NCBI GenBank assembly: GCA_011319805.1
Contig: SJRY01000171.1
Coordinates: 186,001-250,000 of the forward strand
Direction of reading: 5' to 3'
From: Macrocybe gigantea
Lineage: Eukaryota; Basidiomycota; Agaricomycetes; Agaricales; Callistosporiaceae
Length of the DNA: 64,000 bases
Position 1 is the stretch's first letter. Each line of letters opens with the position of its first letter. This document shows, piece by piece, positions 9,328 through 21,846 of this stretch. Both the position numbers and the translations under genes were made by a program. The notes below the pieces were generated by a model that was not told the DNA's origin, did no database searches, and was given only the letters and a program-made list of their open reading frames with translations.

Positions 9328-12300
9328 CTAAACATGCTGAGCCATCGGTGGTGCAGAGTCGACGGGAACGCCCTGACAAAGTAATTCAGTCAGACATCGG
9401 AAAGATAATGCAAAGCTGCTCACCTTGGACCTGCAGGCCGGACAGTTGTTCCGGCCAGTTTCAAGCCACTTATCAACGCAAGTCTTGTGGAAAGCATGAC
9501 GGCAGTTCATAACGCGGATGTCGTCTTCCGGCGTATAATCGTCCAGGCAGATGAGGCACTGATTCTGTGTCAGCATTCGGTACCAATCACAATGCAAGGA
9601 CAACACACTCTTTCAATACAGTTTGGGGCAACTTTGCCATCAGCTTCATACTGTCGCAGTTGGTCTGGCTTGATGATCTCCAGTCCAGACTTTTCTATGT
9701 CTTCCTTGCTGGCTGTTGGAGGCTTCACTTGGCCGAGAAGTTCGGCGATTTCCCTGTTGTAGGAGATGATCAGCGATAATTGACGATTCCATGGTCGACA
9801 GGCACTTACAAAAGAGCTTCGAACGAGTTGAGATTGTTAGGTCCACCGGTGACAATGCTATGGTTGGGTGGATAATAACCTGAAAGTGTTCAAGTATCAG
9901 CAGATAAGAGATTAGGACATGAAGGACACCGACCTCCAATGACATAAATGAGGAAGGTACGGGAGCCCGAGAATATCGAGATGGTGTCTCACGATTCCTT
10001 CTGCCAGGACGCCAGTTGCGTATAGCTTCAGCTGCGCGCGCGGGCCATCCACGCCCACGAGGCGACGCATTACCACCTGATGTACCTTGCGCGCGCCCGC
10101 CTCGCTGGCAGCTCCATCCGCCGCGCCCTCGTCGTCGCCCCCACGCCCGCCTCTCTGGCCTCCGCGCCAAACATGTCCATGACGTGCTGGTGCTCGTCCG
10201 ACCCGCCCGGGTGCGGCCAATTCTGGTGCACAGACTGCAGGCCAACAACGATGACTGGCACAACGGTATTCGCGTTCTGGTCGGGCTCCGCTTGTCGCTG
10301 GGAGGCATCATGGTCGATGTCTGTGTTCGCGAATGGAAGCTCTGCTAGCGTTGGGTCCACTTCCGTGATTGACGTGCGGGACGAAAGTTCTGTGTGCGGC
10401 GAGGCGGCTGAAGGGCTTGGACTAGATGCAGGAATGCCCGCCGCCGTCTGCCTGTGAGTAGTGATCGGTGGAAATCGGTATAATCGCCACCAATTAATCC
10501 TCTCTCCTGGCATGGTCGTGTCCGTTCTTTGGTGCTTTCGCTATCGTTAGCTGAGCTACGACCTTCCGGAGCAGTTGTAGAGCTCCCAGGTTGTGGAAGC
10601 TCTTCGGCTGCTTGAGTTTGGGTCGTGGGCTGGGGCACCTCACCACGTGCCGACTGAGCCTCTGGAGGTGATATCGGTGACTGGTTCGAGACCTCGTTTG
10701 TATTTGCAACTTCATCTGTGAACGTCTCTTGCGCATCCCCAAAATCAGAAGAGGAGTCGGAATCCGAGTCGGATACGCTATCGAGGTCTGGCATGCTATC
10801 GTTGTCATCATCAATGTCAACAGGGGCCGCAAATGTACGGCCAGAAGTTGTGGCCGTATTGTCCGAGGAGGCTGGCTCATAGCTGTTCAGGAGAGCTTGT
10901 TCTTGATCCTCGTTGTCAGAGGATGAGGATGCGGGCGTCTCTTGATTAGAATTGCCGTGCGATGTCAAGGCCAATCGCAGATCGCCTTGCAAGTCAATCA
11001 AGAAGCGCTCAAAGCTACCTTCAGGTGGCAACGACGATTGCAAATCCGTACTTGCGCTGTGCCTCGATGCCTCTTGATCAGACGAAGAATCAGCAGAATT
11101 GGGGTTTGTTGAGCTCTCGCGCGGACCCTCCGAGGAGCTGCTCGTGGCGTTACCGTGTGCAGGAGAATCGGCGTTAATGCCAAGTCCTAAATTAAATGCG
11201 CGTGCCATCTGAGCCAGCATGAGCTCTCGCGGATCGCTGTTCGTAGCCGAAAATGATGTAGGGTCTGAGTCCGAGGCATTGCCTGAGCTGGTCGCTGGAG
11301 GCGAGGGACGCAAACCAAGACGCTCTCGGATGCCGCTCCAAGCGGTTCTCAATCGTTCCGCGCGTCCGGTTGTGGTAGAGTCGCCATTTGCAAGGCCGGC
11401 AGTGGGAGTAGGTGAGGTGGGGCGATCGGCGGTTGATTGGCCATTTGGATTGTATGAGGGAGGAGGGGACAAGGGAGACGACAACAGCGGATCTGAGGAT
11501 CCAGTCAGCAGAGATGCCGCGGTGGCTGCGGCGGCAACACTAATAAGTGATGAGAATTAATGTGTCACGCGACGCAACCGGATCAGAATGAAAGATGCAC
11601 ACCTGAGCAGCGCACCCAATACTTCAATGCTACTTGAGGATATACCAGTCGATGGTTCATTGGACGACGGCATTTCGGCGCCGGCGGATAGCTCATTGGT
11701 CATCTGGGGTTCTAAGCGAGGGTCAGGAGTTTCGGGTGATTCTGATACGTTTTCAGGTTGCGCCAGAGCGTCCAGCGTCGCCGAGGACTCGGTTCCTGGT
11801 ATCGCATGGTCAATGGCCGATGATGAGCGAGACGATGCCATGCTTGCTGGCCTGGGACGAAGAAGGGCGGAAAGCCGATTTCTCGCACCAGGGCTTGTAG
11901 TTGTAGGTGGGGTTGAAGACGGCCGTTGGAAAGGTTCTGAAGTTTCGGAGTGAGCGGAGGACGTTTGAGATCGTGGAACATCTGCTGTATGTACAACGCC
12001 CTGTACGACGACAAGCGTACCAGGTGGAGGGAACTGACGAGTCGGAGTTTGCTGCTGAGCCGGGGCCTCGTTGTCTCCGCTTCCAGACGGCTGCATCGAT
12101 GGACTCGGGGGGTCCCCGATGGGCGAAGAGGGTTCCTCGACTGGCGCAGGATCTGAGGCGGGTGGGAACGTAACGTCACCATTTCCTGCATTCTCGTCTG
12201 TGACAGGGATTGTCGAAGGGCACTCTGCTGATAAATCGGCGGGAGCTTCGTTCGCAGTTTCTATTGCAGAAGACTGAGCGAATACTTCCGAGGCACGATC

Positions 12301-12756
12301 TGCGCTAGCCTGTGGCAAGGGTGTTAAGGCGTCGGTAGCTTCCTCCGCAGGTTCGACATGATCCGGATCCCTGATGACCTGCTTCCCCTTCTCCGCGATG
12401 GATGGCTGGGAGAGTGTTGAGCTGCCTTCAGTAGGAAGCGAAACAGTTTCGCGATTGCTGTCGGCATCTTGGGGAGCTCGGGACCAGCGCTTCGAGGGCA
12501 GCCAAGATTTGCGCGAGACACTGGATGTGCTGCTGACGCGCCGACGGGACGGCGACCTGTGCGACTTCACTAAATTCATGATACTTCTTCGCATAGAGGG
12601 CCTACGGGTAGGTGACGCCGACCGGGACGAAGCAGTAGCTGGGATGTTCGAGGACTGCGTTCCGCTGGATGATCCAACATCGAAAGGCGTCGATGTCGGC
12701 TCCTCGGTCGGAGATGTCCTGGGAGAGACGTGCTGTCTGGAGGTGCTCTGGCCCAT
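9328..12756 (-). CDS. RING-H2 finger protein, N-myristoylation motif, Ser/Pro-rich
   Basis: Probable E3 ubiquitin ligase. The start at 12756 gives MGQSTSR, a good N-myristoylation signal, so membrane anchoring is likely. About 800 low-complexity Ser/Thr/Pro/acidic residues follow, with an intron near 11630-11560 joining IEVLGALLS to VAAAATAA. Then comes a conserved C-terminal part: ERINWWRLYRFPPI, RTFLIYVIGGYYPPNHSIVT, LAELLGQVKPPTASKEDIE-like sequence, and a RING-H2 with CLICLDDY..CRHAFHKTCVDKWL..NCPACR, ending GVPVDSAPPMAQHV. The eight metal ligands are all present. The frame shifts by one base near 10500, around 10070-10090 and near 9970, each in a G/C run. It could be a pseudogene, but the RING exon and splice sites are clean. 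Confidence 0.8.
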
Positions 12757-13211
12757 GTTCCTGTAGTTTTGAGATGATATTACCAGAAAAAGCGATTCCG
12801 CGGCGAGGAAAGGGCCTTTTTGGAAACAAGTGTTGGGAGAATTTGATCCTGGAGAGATACGGAACTGTAAGAGGGTTATCGGACAATATGTACACAAGAA
12901 ATGGGGCTATCTGTGTGCAAGGAGCGATGGAGGAGGCCCGCGATGGGAGTTGGTCGTGATGGTCAATGGACAAGGCAGTAGCGCCATCCTGGAGGCCGTG
13001 ACCGATGAGTAAACGGTGTCACATCTATCACACCCCATTCCGCTTTTCACTGTCACTCTGCTTTTGCCTAGCACTATCGAGTCATCGGGTTGCCTACTTT
13101 ACAGCTTTTTCCGGTGATAACAAGTAGACAGCTTACACGTCTGATGATGGGTGAGACAGGTGGCGTATCTCGTGGAAGCAAAGAAAACGCCCTTATACAT
13201 CTTTATTGCTA
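12757..13211. other. Intergenic region upstream of the RING gene
   Basis: 5' flank of the RING gene and 3' flank of the FIST-like gene, both on the minus strand. No additional gene recognised. Confidence 0.35.
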
Positions 13212-14707
13212 TTATTGTCTATACTCTAGCGTGGCTGACCCGCCCGGAATCGCGCATGTCCATGATGATTCTCTTTCCTCGTCCGGCCGGCTCAGCACGA
13301 AACCGTTTTCGCTCGATGCCAGGAAGTGATCGTTGATGAAGCGTTCGTCATTTTCCAAAGCTGGCTGGTTGCAACAGTTGCCTAATCGCTCAACAGAGCT
13401 CATGAAAGTGAGAGCACGCGAATGTGGAGACACGAAAAGGCTCGGCGCTTGAGAGGCATCGACTTCGGCCGATGGAAGAACTGCAATATGACAGTATATC
13501 GGATGCTAAACGGGCAAAGGCACTCCACATACCTGAACTTGTGAACCAATGCGGGGTGCATCGTCCGACTCTAGGGAGATGTTCCCACGAGAAGGATCAC
13601 CTGCAGTAATATTGTACATCTGACACAGCTGGGGAACATTGAGACACGCAGAACCCAAGATGATAATGCGCTTACATTTCCATGTCGAATAGTCCCCAAA
13701 GAAAACACCTCGTTGTCCTTGAAGAATTGCGATCCGTCCATGTCGATCCCGTGTTTCCGGATCGCCGCCAACAAGAGTTGCGTGGGATTTGCGTTATTCA
13801 ATGAATTGATCATATTGCCTTCGCGACTGGGCACAAAACTTGTCAGGAATTCTGCGAAAGAGGCTCAGTTATACGCCTTACATACTCCGTGACGATCATG
13901 GCATCCGACAACGGGACAAATCCTTTAAATTCCACGCTCGTACGCGCGTAATTCCGTCCAAGTCTCGTGATGAAGCCAACCGCTCCAGAGTCATAGATTT
14001 CACTGTTACGAAACAGAGTAACGGGTCGCCCAGTGACGAAAGGCGTCGACGACGCGAACAAGCCGAGCTACGCAGCCTGTCACTTTCATTCTCCTACTGC
14101 AGATGGTGCACGGACAAATTCCGACCTTGGTGGTGCCTGGAAGAGCCCCAAGGGATCTCAAGAGGCCTTCGGGAGACTTGTCAGAGAAGAAAACGCATTC
14201 ATTGATTTCATGCGGACTGTAATAAGAGCTAAACACAGGGAACGTTTCTCAAAAAAAGGACAAGCTAACTTGATTGTCTGCAACGGTGGTGGCAGCGGGT
14301 ATCCAGCGGTATCTGCCCCCCACATACCGTCCATAAACAGATCCTTCAGCGAGCGTTGTCTGGCCATGTCTGATTCATCCTTCTCTCGAAACGCGTGCCA
14401 GCGGCCGACCTGGGGTTCCGCTATGCCTGGAATTGTGGATCTAAACGGCACAGTGCTGCTTCTATCAAACACGGCCAGTGAACATGTTACAAGAGACTTG
14501 TTCTCAGAGCCTGGGAGAGGCGTAGTAATGCATCCAATAGTCTCTTGAGAAAATGAAGTGAGTTCCTTTACAAGTTCGACAGATCTGAGCATCTGCAGGA
14601 GGAGAGATAGTAAAGACGAGTAGCTGGTCGGCGTAGCGGCGCAGAGACTGGAGATGAGCGAGCACCGCAGCGGGCGAACGCGTCAGGATGGTGGACGCAT
14701 GCAGCAT
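13212..14707 (-). CDS. FIST-domain-like protein
   Basis: Resembles the FIST-domain proteins of basidiomycetes; the domain is thought to bind small ligands. Exons on the minus strand read HASTILTRSPAAVLAHLQ, ELTSFSQETIGCITTPLPG, TPFRSTIPGI-like and PQVGRWHAFREKDES, FSDKSPEGLLRSLGALP, FASSTPFVTGRPVTLF, NSEIYDSGAVGF, EGNMINSLNNANPTQLLLAA and NDHFLASSENGFVLSR, with a stop at 13212. The start is placed at 14707 (MLHASTILTRSP) by analogy with family members. An upstream in-frame ATG at 14833 overlaps, in the opposite sense, the ATG of the peptidase gene. Identification is from remembered family appearance, so it is moderate. No catalytic function is claimed. Confidence 0.55.
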
Positions 14708-14831
14708 GGCTGTAAAGGGAAGCGACCCACGTGACACCGAACAGAGCACGGCAATGGCCGGTTTAGTCATCAGACCGTGAATTCCCGAAGCGTCCATTCT
14801 CAACTCTGCTGCAAAAAATCCTCCGACTGCC

Positions 14832-16410
14832 ATGGTCTCAAGAACGGTCCTCAGCCGTGCCCTCAGGACTGCGACGCGCAGCTCGGTATGTCTGCAATAT
14901 ACTCTAATAGTTTTTGCAGCTATTGACGCCGAAACAGCGGTATATCCGCGGCTATGCAACTACCCACTCACTCCCTGGACCGTTCACAGAAATTTCGACC
15001 TTGTCCAACGGCCTGACGGTAGCCACGGAATCGCACCCTCATGCTCAGACCGCCACCGTTGGCGTATGGATCGATGCTGGCTCGCGGGCCGAGACCGACC
15101 AGACGAATGGGACAGCACACTTCCTCGAACACATGGCTTTCAAGGGAACTGGCCGACGCACGCAACACGCACTTGAGCTCGAGGTTGAGAATCTTGGAGC
15201 GCACCTCAACGCCTACACGTCGCGCGAGCAGACAGTTTACTACGCGAAAAGTTTCCGCAAGGATGTCCCTGTTGCCGTCGACATCATTAGCGACATATTG
15301 CAGAACTCGAAGCTCGAGAACGCAGCCATTGAGCGAGAGCGCGACGTCATCTTGAGGGAGCAGCAGGAAGTCGACAAGCAGCTCGAGGAGGTTGTTTTCG
15401 ATCACCTCCATGCTGTAGCTTTCCAGGGTATGGTCACAACGTCATTTAACCCCCTGCGTTTCTAGTAACAAAGTTTTGGCCAGGTCAACCTCTTGGTCGA
15501 ACCATCCTTGGTCCCAAGAAAAACATCCTCTCAATAAAGCGCGACGACCTCAGCAGATACATTAAGACCAACTACACCGCTGACCGTATGGTCTTGGTAG
15601 GCGCTGGCGGTGTTGACCACGCCGAACTTGTCAAGCTTGCAGAAAAGCACTTCTCGTCCCTTCCCGTTTCATCCAATCCCATCCCTCTTGGCCGCCTATC
15701 GCATCCGAAGACGTCCTTCGTCGGCTCCGAAGTGCGCATCCGGGACGACAATCTCCCAACAGCCAACATCGCCATTGCCGTCGAGGGTGTCGGCTGGAGC
15801 TCCCCGGACTATTTCCCTATGATGGTGATGCAGAGTATTCTCGGAAACTGGGACCGTAGTCTCGGCGCCTCCCCACTCCTCTCCTCCCGCCTCTCCCACA
15901 TCATGTCCTCCAACAATCTCGCCAACTCGTTCATGTCTTTCTCCACATCGTACTCGGACACCGGCCTGTGGGGCATATACCTTGTCTCCGAGAACCTCGT
16001 CAACCTCGACGATCTGGCACACTTCACTCTCAAAGAGTGGACGAGGATGAGCATTGCGCCCACCACGGTGGAGGTCGAGCGTGCAAAGAGCCAACTCAAG
16101 GCTGGTTTGTTGCTCGGCTTGGATGGAACGACTGCCATTGCTGAGGACATTGGGCGGCAACTCGTTACCAGCGGTAGACGATTAACGCCCCAGCAGATTG
16201 AGAACGCTGTCGACGCTGTCACCGTCGACGAGATCAAGCGAGTCGCGCAGAAATACCTTTGGGATAAAGACGTGCGTCTTTTTTTCTCCGTCTTTTTCAT
16301 TTGCCTGACTCATTTCAACACCGCAGATCGCCATAGCTGCCCTCGGTAACATTGAGGGTTTGTTGGACTACAACCGCATCCGCAATGACATGTCTTCCAT
16401 GTTGTACTAG
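14832..16410 (+). CDS. MAS1: Mitochondrial processing peptidase beta subunit
   Basis: Catalytic zinc subunit of MPP (M16 family), which removes mitochondrial targeting presequences in the matrix. Exons: 14832-14885, 14920-15427, 15484-16271 and 16327-16410. The N-terminus ([18 protein letters not shown]) is itself a basic presequence. The inverted zinc motif HFLEH is at residues 85-89, followed by [25 protein letters not shown] and [20 protein letters not shown]. The second half contains [10 protein letters not shown] and ends [17 protein letters not shown]. All four exons join in frame, so this is one of the few genes here with no shift. It is divergent from the FIST-like gene, with about 125 bp between the preferred starts. 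Confidence 0.95.
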
Positions 16411-16792
16411 ATCATTTGGGTTGTATTCCTTGTCCCACGCACGGCGAGCGGGTGGCTCCGTTGAACAAATGCTGCTTTTTGACAATGACCCTCAGACTAC
16501 ATTCTTTTCCACATGGTCATATCAAAGTTCACTGGCATTTAGACCCCCTTTTCAAAATAAAATTATCATAATAGCTCCAACCCAGCGCCTCGGACCGCTT
16601 AAGCTATTTAGGACTGAGTAAGGAACCGTCATAACGAGCGTTTTCGTCTGGTCCATCCATGTTTCTACTGGGTAACATCAGCGCCCAGTTACGACGATCA
16701 TCACCCCGCGCAACCACCACTTACCTTGATACTCTTTACAGAAGTCAGCACAGACTTTTCGATCGGGTCTGGACCTGTTTACTGCTTTAGAT
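16411..16792. repeat. Intergenic with decayed copy of a downstream gene's 5' end
   Basis: About 16544-16648 matches 19039-19140 (the CCTTTTCAAAATAAAATTATC block and what follows). About 16715-16785 matches the start of the secreted-protein gene near 19588-19660 (CCTTGATACTCTTT..AGCRCAGACTTTT..GGTCTGGACCT). So the phosphoesterase promoter lies on the remnant of a duplicated gene start. The copy is interrupted and cannot code. Confidence 0.7.
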
Positions 16793-17696
16793 ATGCGCAT
16801 ACAGTTATTGAGTGATATCCATCTCGAGGCGGAACGGACATCCTCCAACGGGGTCGTCAACTCAGACGGAGACGGCGATCTATACAAGTTCGATTTTCCT
16901 GCAGATCCAGAAGCCGATGCTCTAGCGCTCTTGGGGGATATTGGCATAACGCTGGACGATCGCCTCTTCGACTGGATCAGGCTCCAGCTCTCTCGATTCA
17001 AGCTGGTCTTCTTTGTTCCAGGAAATCATGAGCCATACTGGTCCACCATTGTACCTAAATTTTCTCAGTATGATCACTGTCGTTACATTGATCTATGTTC
17101 ATCGCTTCGTAGGAAGAATCACGGCAAAGACTCTTGCAATTTGCAGAGGAAAGCGCGATGTCTACTGCCCATGCACCCGCCACAGCATGCCCCATCGGAC
17201 GCTTCGTGCTCCTTGACTGCTCCCGATACGACATGTCACCCACGCTGACCGTGCTTGGCTGCACCCTCTGGGCAAGACTCGACCCCGATGAGCTCGACAT
17301 CCTCTGCTGGAGCGTCACCGACTTCAATCGTATCGATGGCCTCACCCCAGGCGTTTATCAGGCCCTACATGCTCATGATGCGCAGTGGCTCAGAACGCGA
17401 TCGCGCAGATCGCGCGCGATGAGCCACAGAGGAAGATTGTGGTCATGACGCATCATGCCCCGACGAGACAGGGTACAAGCGATCCGAAATATGAAGGAGG
17501 GCTGAACAATTCCGCGTTTGCGACGGAGATGGTAGGCGGGCCGTGTTGGGATCACGAGCGGATCGGGGTGTGGATGTTTGGTCACACTCACTGGAATTGT
17601 GATTTCCTGAGGGAAGGCATCCGGGTCGTGAGCAATCAGCGAGGCTACAAAGACGAGTCGCCTGGCTTCATGCTCACTAAGGTCATCGAGGTGTGA
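16793..17696 (+). CDS. Calcineurin-like metallophosphoesterase
   Basis: Two-metal phosphoesterase. The start at 16793 opens directly with MRIQLLSDIHLE (D-x-H motif), then LALLGDIG (GDxG), FFVPGNHEPYW (GNHE), IVVMTHHAP and WMFGHTHWNC (GHTH): all five metal-binding blocks in order. The intron after the GNHEPYWSTI block (GTACCTAAAT to TTCGTAG) keeps frame with EESRQRLLQF. After HDAQWL at about 17390 one base is missing before NAIAQIARDEP. No signal peptide, so cytosolic. Substrate unknown. The stop is at 17696. Confidence 0.88.
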
Positions 17697-18120
17697 AGCT
17701 GGTTAGTCCGCACTCAACTGACTTGTATCCAGTTGTAGTGTAAGTATACCGGATGTACAACGTTGCATACAGGATTCTACGGCCTGCTTGTACAGCATAT
17801 TCGACGAGCACGTTGCAATATAGATCAGGATATGAACAAATGGGAACTTTCTGCAAGGCATCAGTCCTGGCGAATTTGAAAGGGTGTGACGACAAATACA
17901 TGAGTGCGAAGGAAGCTGCCTTTACAAAAACGGCATGCAAACCTAACCTCAGCAACACCAGCTTATCAGTTCACAACCTTGCGGGTGCATATGCCAGAGT
18001 GTACGCACCTGATAGCTAGACGAGGAATCCCTTGCTATCTGACACATTTCACTCTTGTTTTCGATCGAGCAATCCCCAAAGAGATAGTTGTATACGAGCT
18101 GGAGACCTTCGTCTAGATTA
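17697..18120. other. Intergenic 3' flank
   Basis: Downstream of the phosphoesterase gene; no gene recognised. It may include the 3' end of the minus-strand hypothetical gene that follows. Confidence 0.3.
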
Positions 18121-18893
18121 TCATACATTGATCTCTTCCTTCTTGCCAGAGTGACAAGCCAGATAACCAATCGATTTACCCAGAGGGCGACGCCACCGGG
18201 CGGCAGTTCGCTCATGAAGAGTATGAGAAGGAACTTGAACAAACTCATACGGGAGAGGATCGGAGTGTATGTGTCGATCCAGTAGGCGTTGCATGTCCTC
18301 GGTGCTGGTCTCGCTCAGCCATCTCAATAACACTAACAGGGTCAACGGCACAGGCCTTCGACAGGACCTCGAGATTGAGGGATTCTCATGTGCAGGAGTA
18401 ATGGGAAGGAGACCGTGGAAAGTATCCTCATTAAGGTAAGCGGTCACGAAGCTCATCTGACTATTGATGAACCAATGTATACCCATAGTCGAACTATCCT
18501 CGGGGTCGGCATTGTGGAGGAAGTCCTTGCATGTGCAGTAGTACGGTCGCATGCCTGCGTCGTTAATGATAGCCTGAGCGCGTTGAACATGTCCCCGGGA
18601 GACGACAAACGCACAGATCTATAGGTTCTGTCGATGAGTTTTGAGATGCAAGTTGCAACCAGATAATGAGGACGCGTACGGCAGGGCACACAAGAACTCC
18701 GTGTGTGAAAAGAACAATGTCCCCATATGAGATGGGGGATACCAGCAAAATCCGAAGCGCTAGCAAGAAACGCAGGAAGCGCTACGGGCCATGGGTGTTG
18801 TTTGAGCAAGTTGTTCGAGGGCATCTTGCATGGAAGTACAGTACAGATGGACGAATGAATAGGAGATGTTGGGCCATAGGTTCTATAGAGCAC
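18121..18893 (-). CDS. Hypothetical protein, unrecognised
   Basis: Three overlapping minus-strand frames suggest a spliced or shifted gene. The best stretch reads VQRAQAIINDAGMRPYYCTC, KDFLHNADPEDSSTMGIHWF and INSQMSFVTAYLNED, then DPVSVIEMAERDQ-like or NPSISRSCRRP depending on frame. Upstream is a hydrophobic stretch (YGDIVLFTHGVLVCPAVRVL). I do not recognise the family and cannot fix start, introns or end. It may equally be a decayed gene. Confidence 0.3.
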
Positions 18894-19478
18894 TCCCTGT
18901 CACCCGCGATGCAGTCGCCACGAAGACTACATGCAACGGCCCAAATGTGACCTCAGCTGTTCATGTCAGGCAGGTGCACAACACATTACACTGGATTGTC
19001 AGATTGGACAGAAACAAAAGAAAGATACTACAATGACTCCCTTTTCAAAATAAAATTATCAGAATAGCTCCAATCAGTGCTTAAGCTATACAGAACTCGG
19101 TGAGGAGGCCGCTATGACGAGCGTTATCATTTGCTCCTGTCTCCCACGGCAAAGCCCAGTGAAAGACACTTGTTTTCCGTTTCCCACGTTTACCATAACT
19201 TACTCTCAAATCTTTCTTCGAATGCCCCCGATCGGGTGCTAGATAACGCCCTTCACGAATAAAATTTAGAAACAAATGTATGGGAGCCATGGGCCCTCGC
19301 GACCGGCTCCCAGGTTCCACCTGATATTTCGACCTCCACCGATGGTTTGTACTTCGTAACAGCAGCGCTCGGTTATGACGATCCTTCGACCGGGCCGCCA
19401 ATGAAGCTGCTATCCGCTGGCCTGTCTTGCTTATGAGAAGCCCCGTTATTCAATTTCTGACCTTGTTGAGCAGCCATC
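18894..19478. other. Promoter region of the secreted-protein gene
   Basis: Contains the block (19039-19140) duplicated at 16544. No gene seen. Confidence 0.35.
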
Positions 19479-21653
19479 ATGTTGTTCAAGCATATCTTGA
19501 CGACAGTCGCCGTCCTCCAATCTTCACTCATTCCAGTGTATGCCTATCACGAGGAGTGGGATGCAATATCGCCCAGCGCGAACACCTCCTACCTTGATAC
19601 TCTTTCCAAAAATCAGCGCAGACTTTTTGAATATGCTATGTTAGGTCTGGACCTCAATTTTAGTCCGCCTTTCCTGGTGAGTATTAGTTCACCCATCTTA
19701 AATGAAATAACTGAACATTCCACAGTTCAATTCTCCCAGGTATTCAGCTTGGTATGCTGTCGGGTTGCTGGCTAGAAATAAGGCAGATGATGTTGCTGTT
19801 GCGTCGAACATTATCAGAGAAGTGTACATTTCCACGACAGCTGACAGTAGAGTCACTCTACATCCAACTTAACAAACGAACTGCAGCATTAGCTACCAAT
19901 ACACCGATCCCACCAAACTCTGGTTTGGAACATTCAAAGACAAGCCAAATGCTCCAGATCCAAGCGACGTTTATCCGCCAAAAGTCCGTCAGCTTTTCTA
20001 TCACTCGGAAACAATGCAGCCTAATACCCAGGACAAGCCATATGGATCGTATGACCTCAACCAGGGGCTGTTCGTTTGTACATCGTGGATCATTGCTATG
20101 GAGGAGTTTCAGCACCTTCTCGATCCTGTTTGGTCGATCTCATGAAGCGCAGCATGTATAACGCCACTATCGGCGATGGCTATCGTGTTGGTGGCGTGTA
20201 TGGAGATAATTGTATGTTCTTTCGATCATTCTACGTATTCTCATCTGACTGCCTCGCAGTATACCCTGTCTATTCTAACCCTTGGTTCGTCCAGCGTCCT
20301 TGACCTTGCAGGAATTCCCATGATGACGCGATGTGCTCGGCAAGGTATATGAGAGTAATGGCTGCGACCTATGTCGGAAACATGATGTCAGACTCTAACA
20401 TGACATTCTGGGGCGATGAATGGGCTCGTCTGGCGATATTCGAGTTTTATCGATTTGGCACGCTAAGTGAAGTAAGTTGTCCTTCCGTTTCAATCAGCAG
20501 CTATAGAACTCAATCCGACATAGTTCAACTCTGGAACGTACACGGGTGTAACCTTGTACGCACTTTCGCTTTGGAGCTACATGCCTCATGACTCGACAAT
20601 TCGCTCCCGCGCTCCGGACATCATCTCCAAGACATGGGAAAGTGTAGCTGAGTATTATAACCCTACGCTTTGCACGCTAGGAGGGCCTTGGGATAGGTCT
20701 TATGGTTTTAATATGGTGAGTTGTTGCATTGAGTCTTTCCTGAAGTAGTTTAACTTGGCTGTGTTGTTAGCGTTCTTATCTGGGCATACTCGGTGCTCAG
20801 ATAACGGGCGTTCTTGGGGGCCTTGATGATGGAACAGCGCCTCTTCCTTCCCCTTTGATTGGCTCTGAACACCATGAAGACGCGGCCGCCATAGCATTGT
20901 AAGATTCCAACACAGGCATTATCCTTCTGCTTTGACAAACGATGGGTAGAACCCCTCTCGTAGCCAAGTTCCACGACAAATTTGTTTCTCAGTCAGTCAA
21001 AAACCGCCTGACGAAACTCGATCGCCGTGGTCATAGCCACTTTGAGAAAGCCGCCTCACCGCCGTTTGACAGCCTCGCGTATCCACGGAACTACACGTCG
21101 TGGACGAACGGCGGGCTCAGTGTCGGTGCAATCCAGGTAGACAGCAACGTCGTTGGCGGGCCAGCTGTGAACCCTAGCCAGTTTGTTCCGGCAGTGATTC
21201 AGTGGTCAGCGGGATCGGCTGGAAACGGTTGGATATCAGTCAGTAGAACTGACTCGCGCACATTACACACAGATCACGAATTGTTCTTCCCAGCACTATG
21301 CCACGTCGCGTATCATCAGCGCTGTCGCGACAGCCAAAAACATCACCATTTCCTATCCTCCATCTCAAGCTTTCCCGAACGTCACGACTGGCATTTCGAA
21401 TATCATGACGTTCTTGATTTCTGGCTTCAATCATGTCACGTTGACATCGGATTTTCTCGCAAATGGCAGTGCGACACTTCCAGGCCTTCGACTTCGAGTC
21501 TCGGGTAATGTTGCAGAAAAGGGTGTCAGAACCTTTGCGTATGGGACGGGCACTCTCAATAACCTGATGTATTACAACCTCACATACACAATACCGGCCT
21601 TGGGAGGCGAGGTGCCGACACTGATTTCGACTTTTGAAATACTGCCAGTCTGA
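19479..21653 (+). CDS. Secreted fungal protein of unknown function
   Basis: The start at 19479 gives a clear signal peptide (MLFKHILTTVAVLQSSLIP then VYAYHEEWD). Exons then encode LDLNFSPPF, SPRYSAWYAVGLLARNKADD, YTDPTKLWFGTFKDKPNAPD, SYDLNQGLFVCTSWIIAMEE, YNATIGDGYRVGGV, TFWGDEWARLAIFEFYRFGT, FNSGTYTGVTLYALSLWSYM, TLGGPWDRSYGFNM and a C-terminal half ending STFEILPV. The FNSGTY..LYALSLW and GGPWDRSYG blocks recur in ascomycete and basidiomycete secreted proteins that I know only as hypothetical. The helix-rich, Trp/Tyr-rich middle could be an alpha/alpha-barrel hydrolase, but I see no diagnostic catalytic motif. At least five introns. The 5' end is partly duplicated upstream of the phosphoesterase gene. 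Confidence 0.7.
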
Positions 21654-21846
21654 ACAGAGAATGGGCTTTCCTCCCAGCCGCTCTTTACGCTTCTGCACCA
21701 TTTTTGTAAAGGAAACTTTAATTGAGACTACATCTTACCTGCAGTTTTGTTAATATTCGTCGTCGTCACAGCACGGTCACATGATCATTCAACGCCGAAC
21801 ACGCAGCTCTTGGTCAGGTTCAGTCGAACACTGCTCAACTTCAACG

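Noticed and set aside
10016..10457. Overlapping plus-strand frames rich in Arg/Pro/Ala
   Set aside because: They are GC-rich shadows of the RING-protein gene on the other strand.
11557..12766. Plus-strand frames opposite the RING-protein N-terminus
   Set aside because: Low-complexity Ser/Pro coding on the minus strand produces long antisense frames; no family resemblance.
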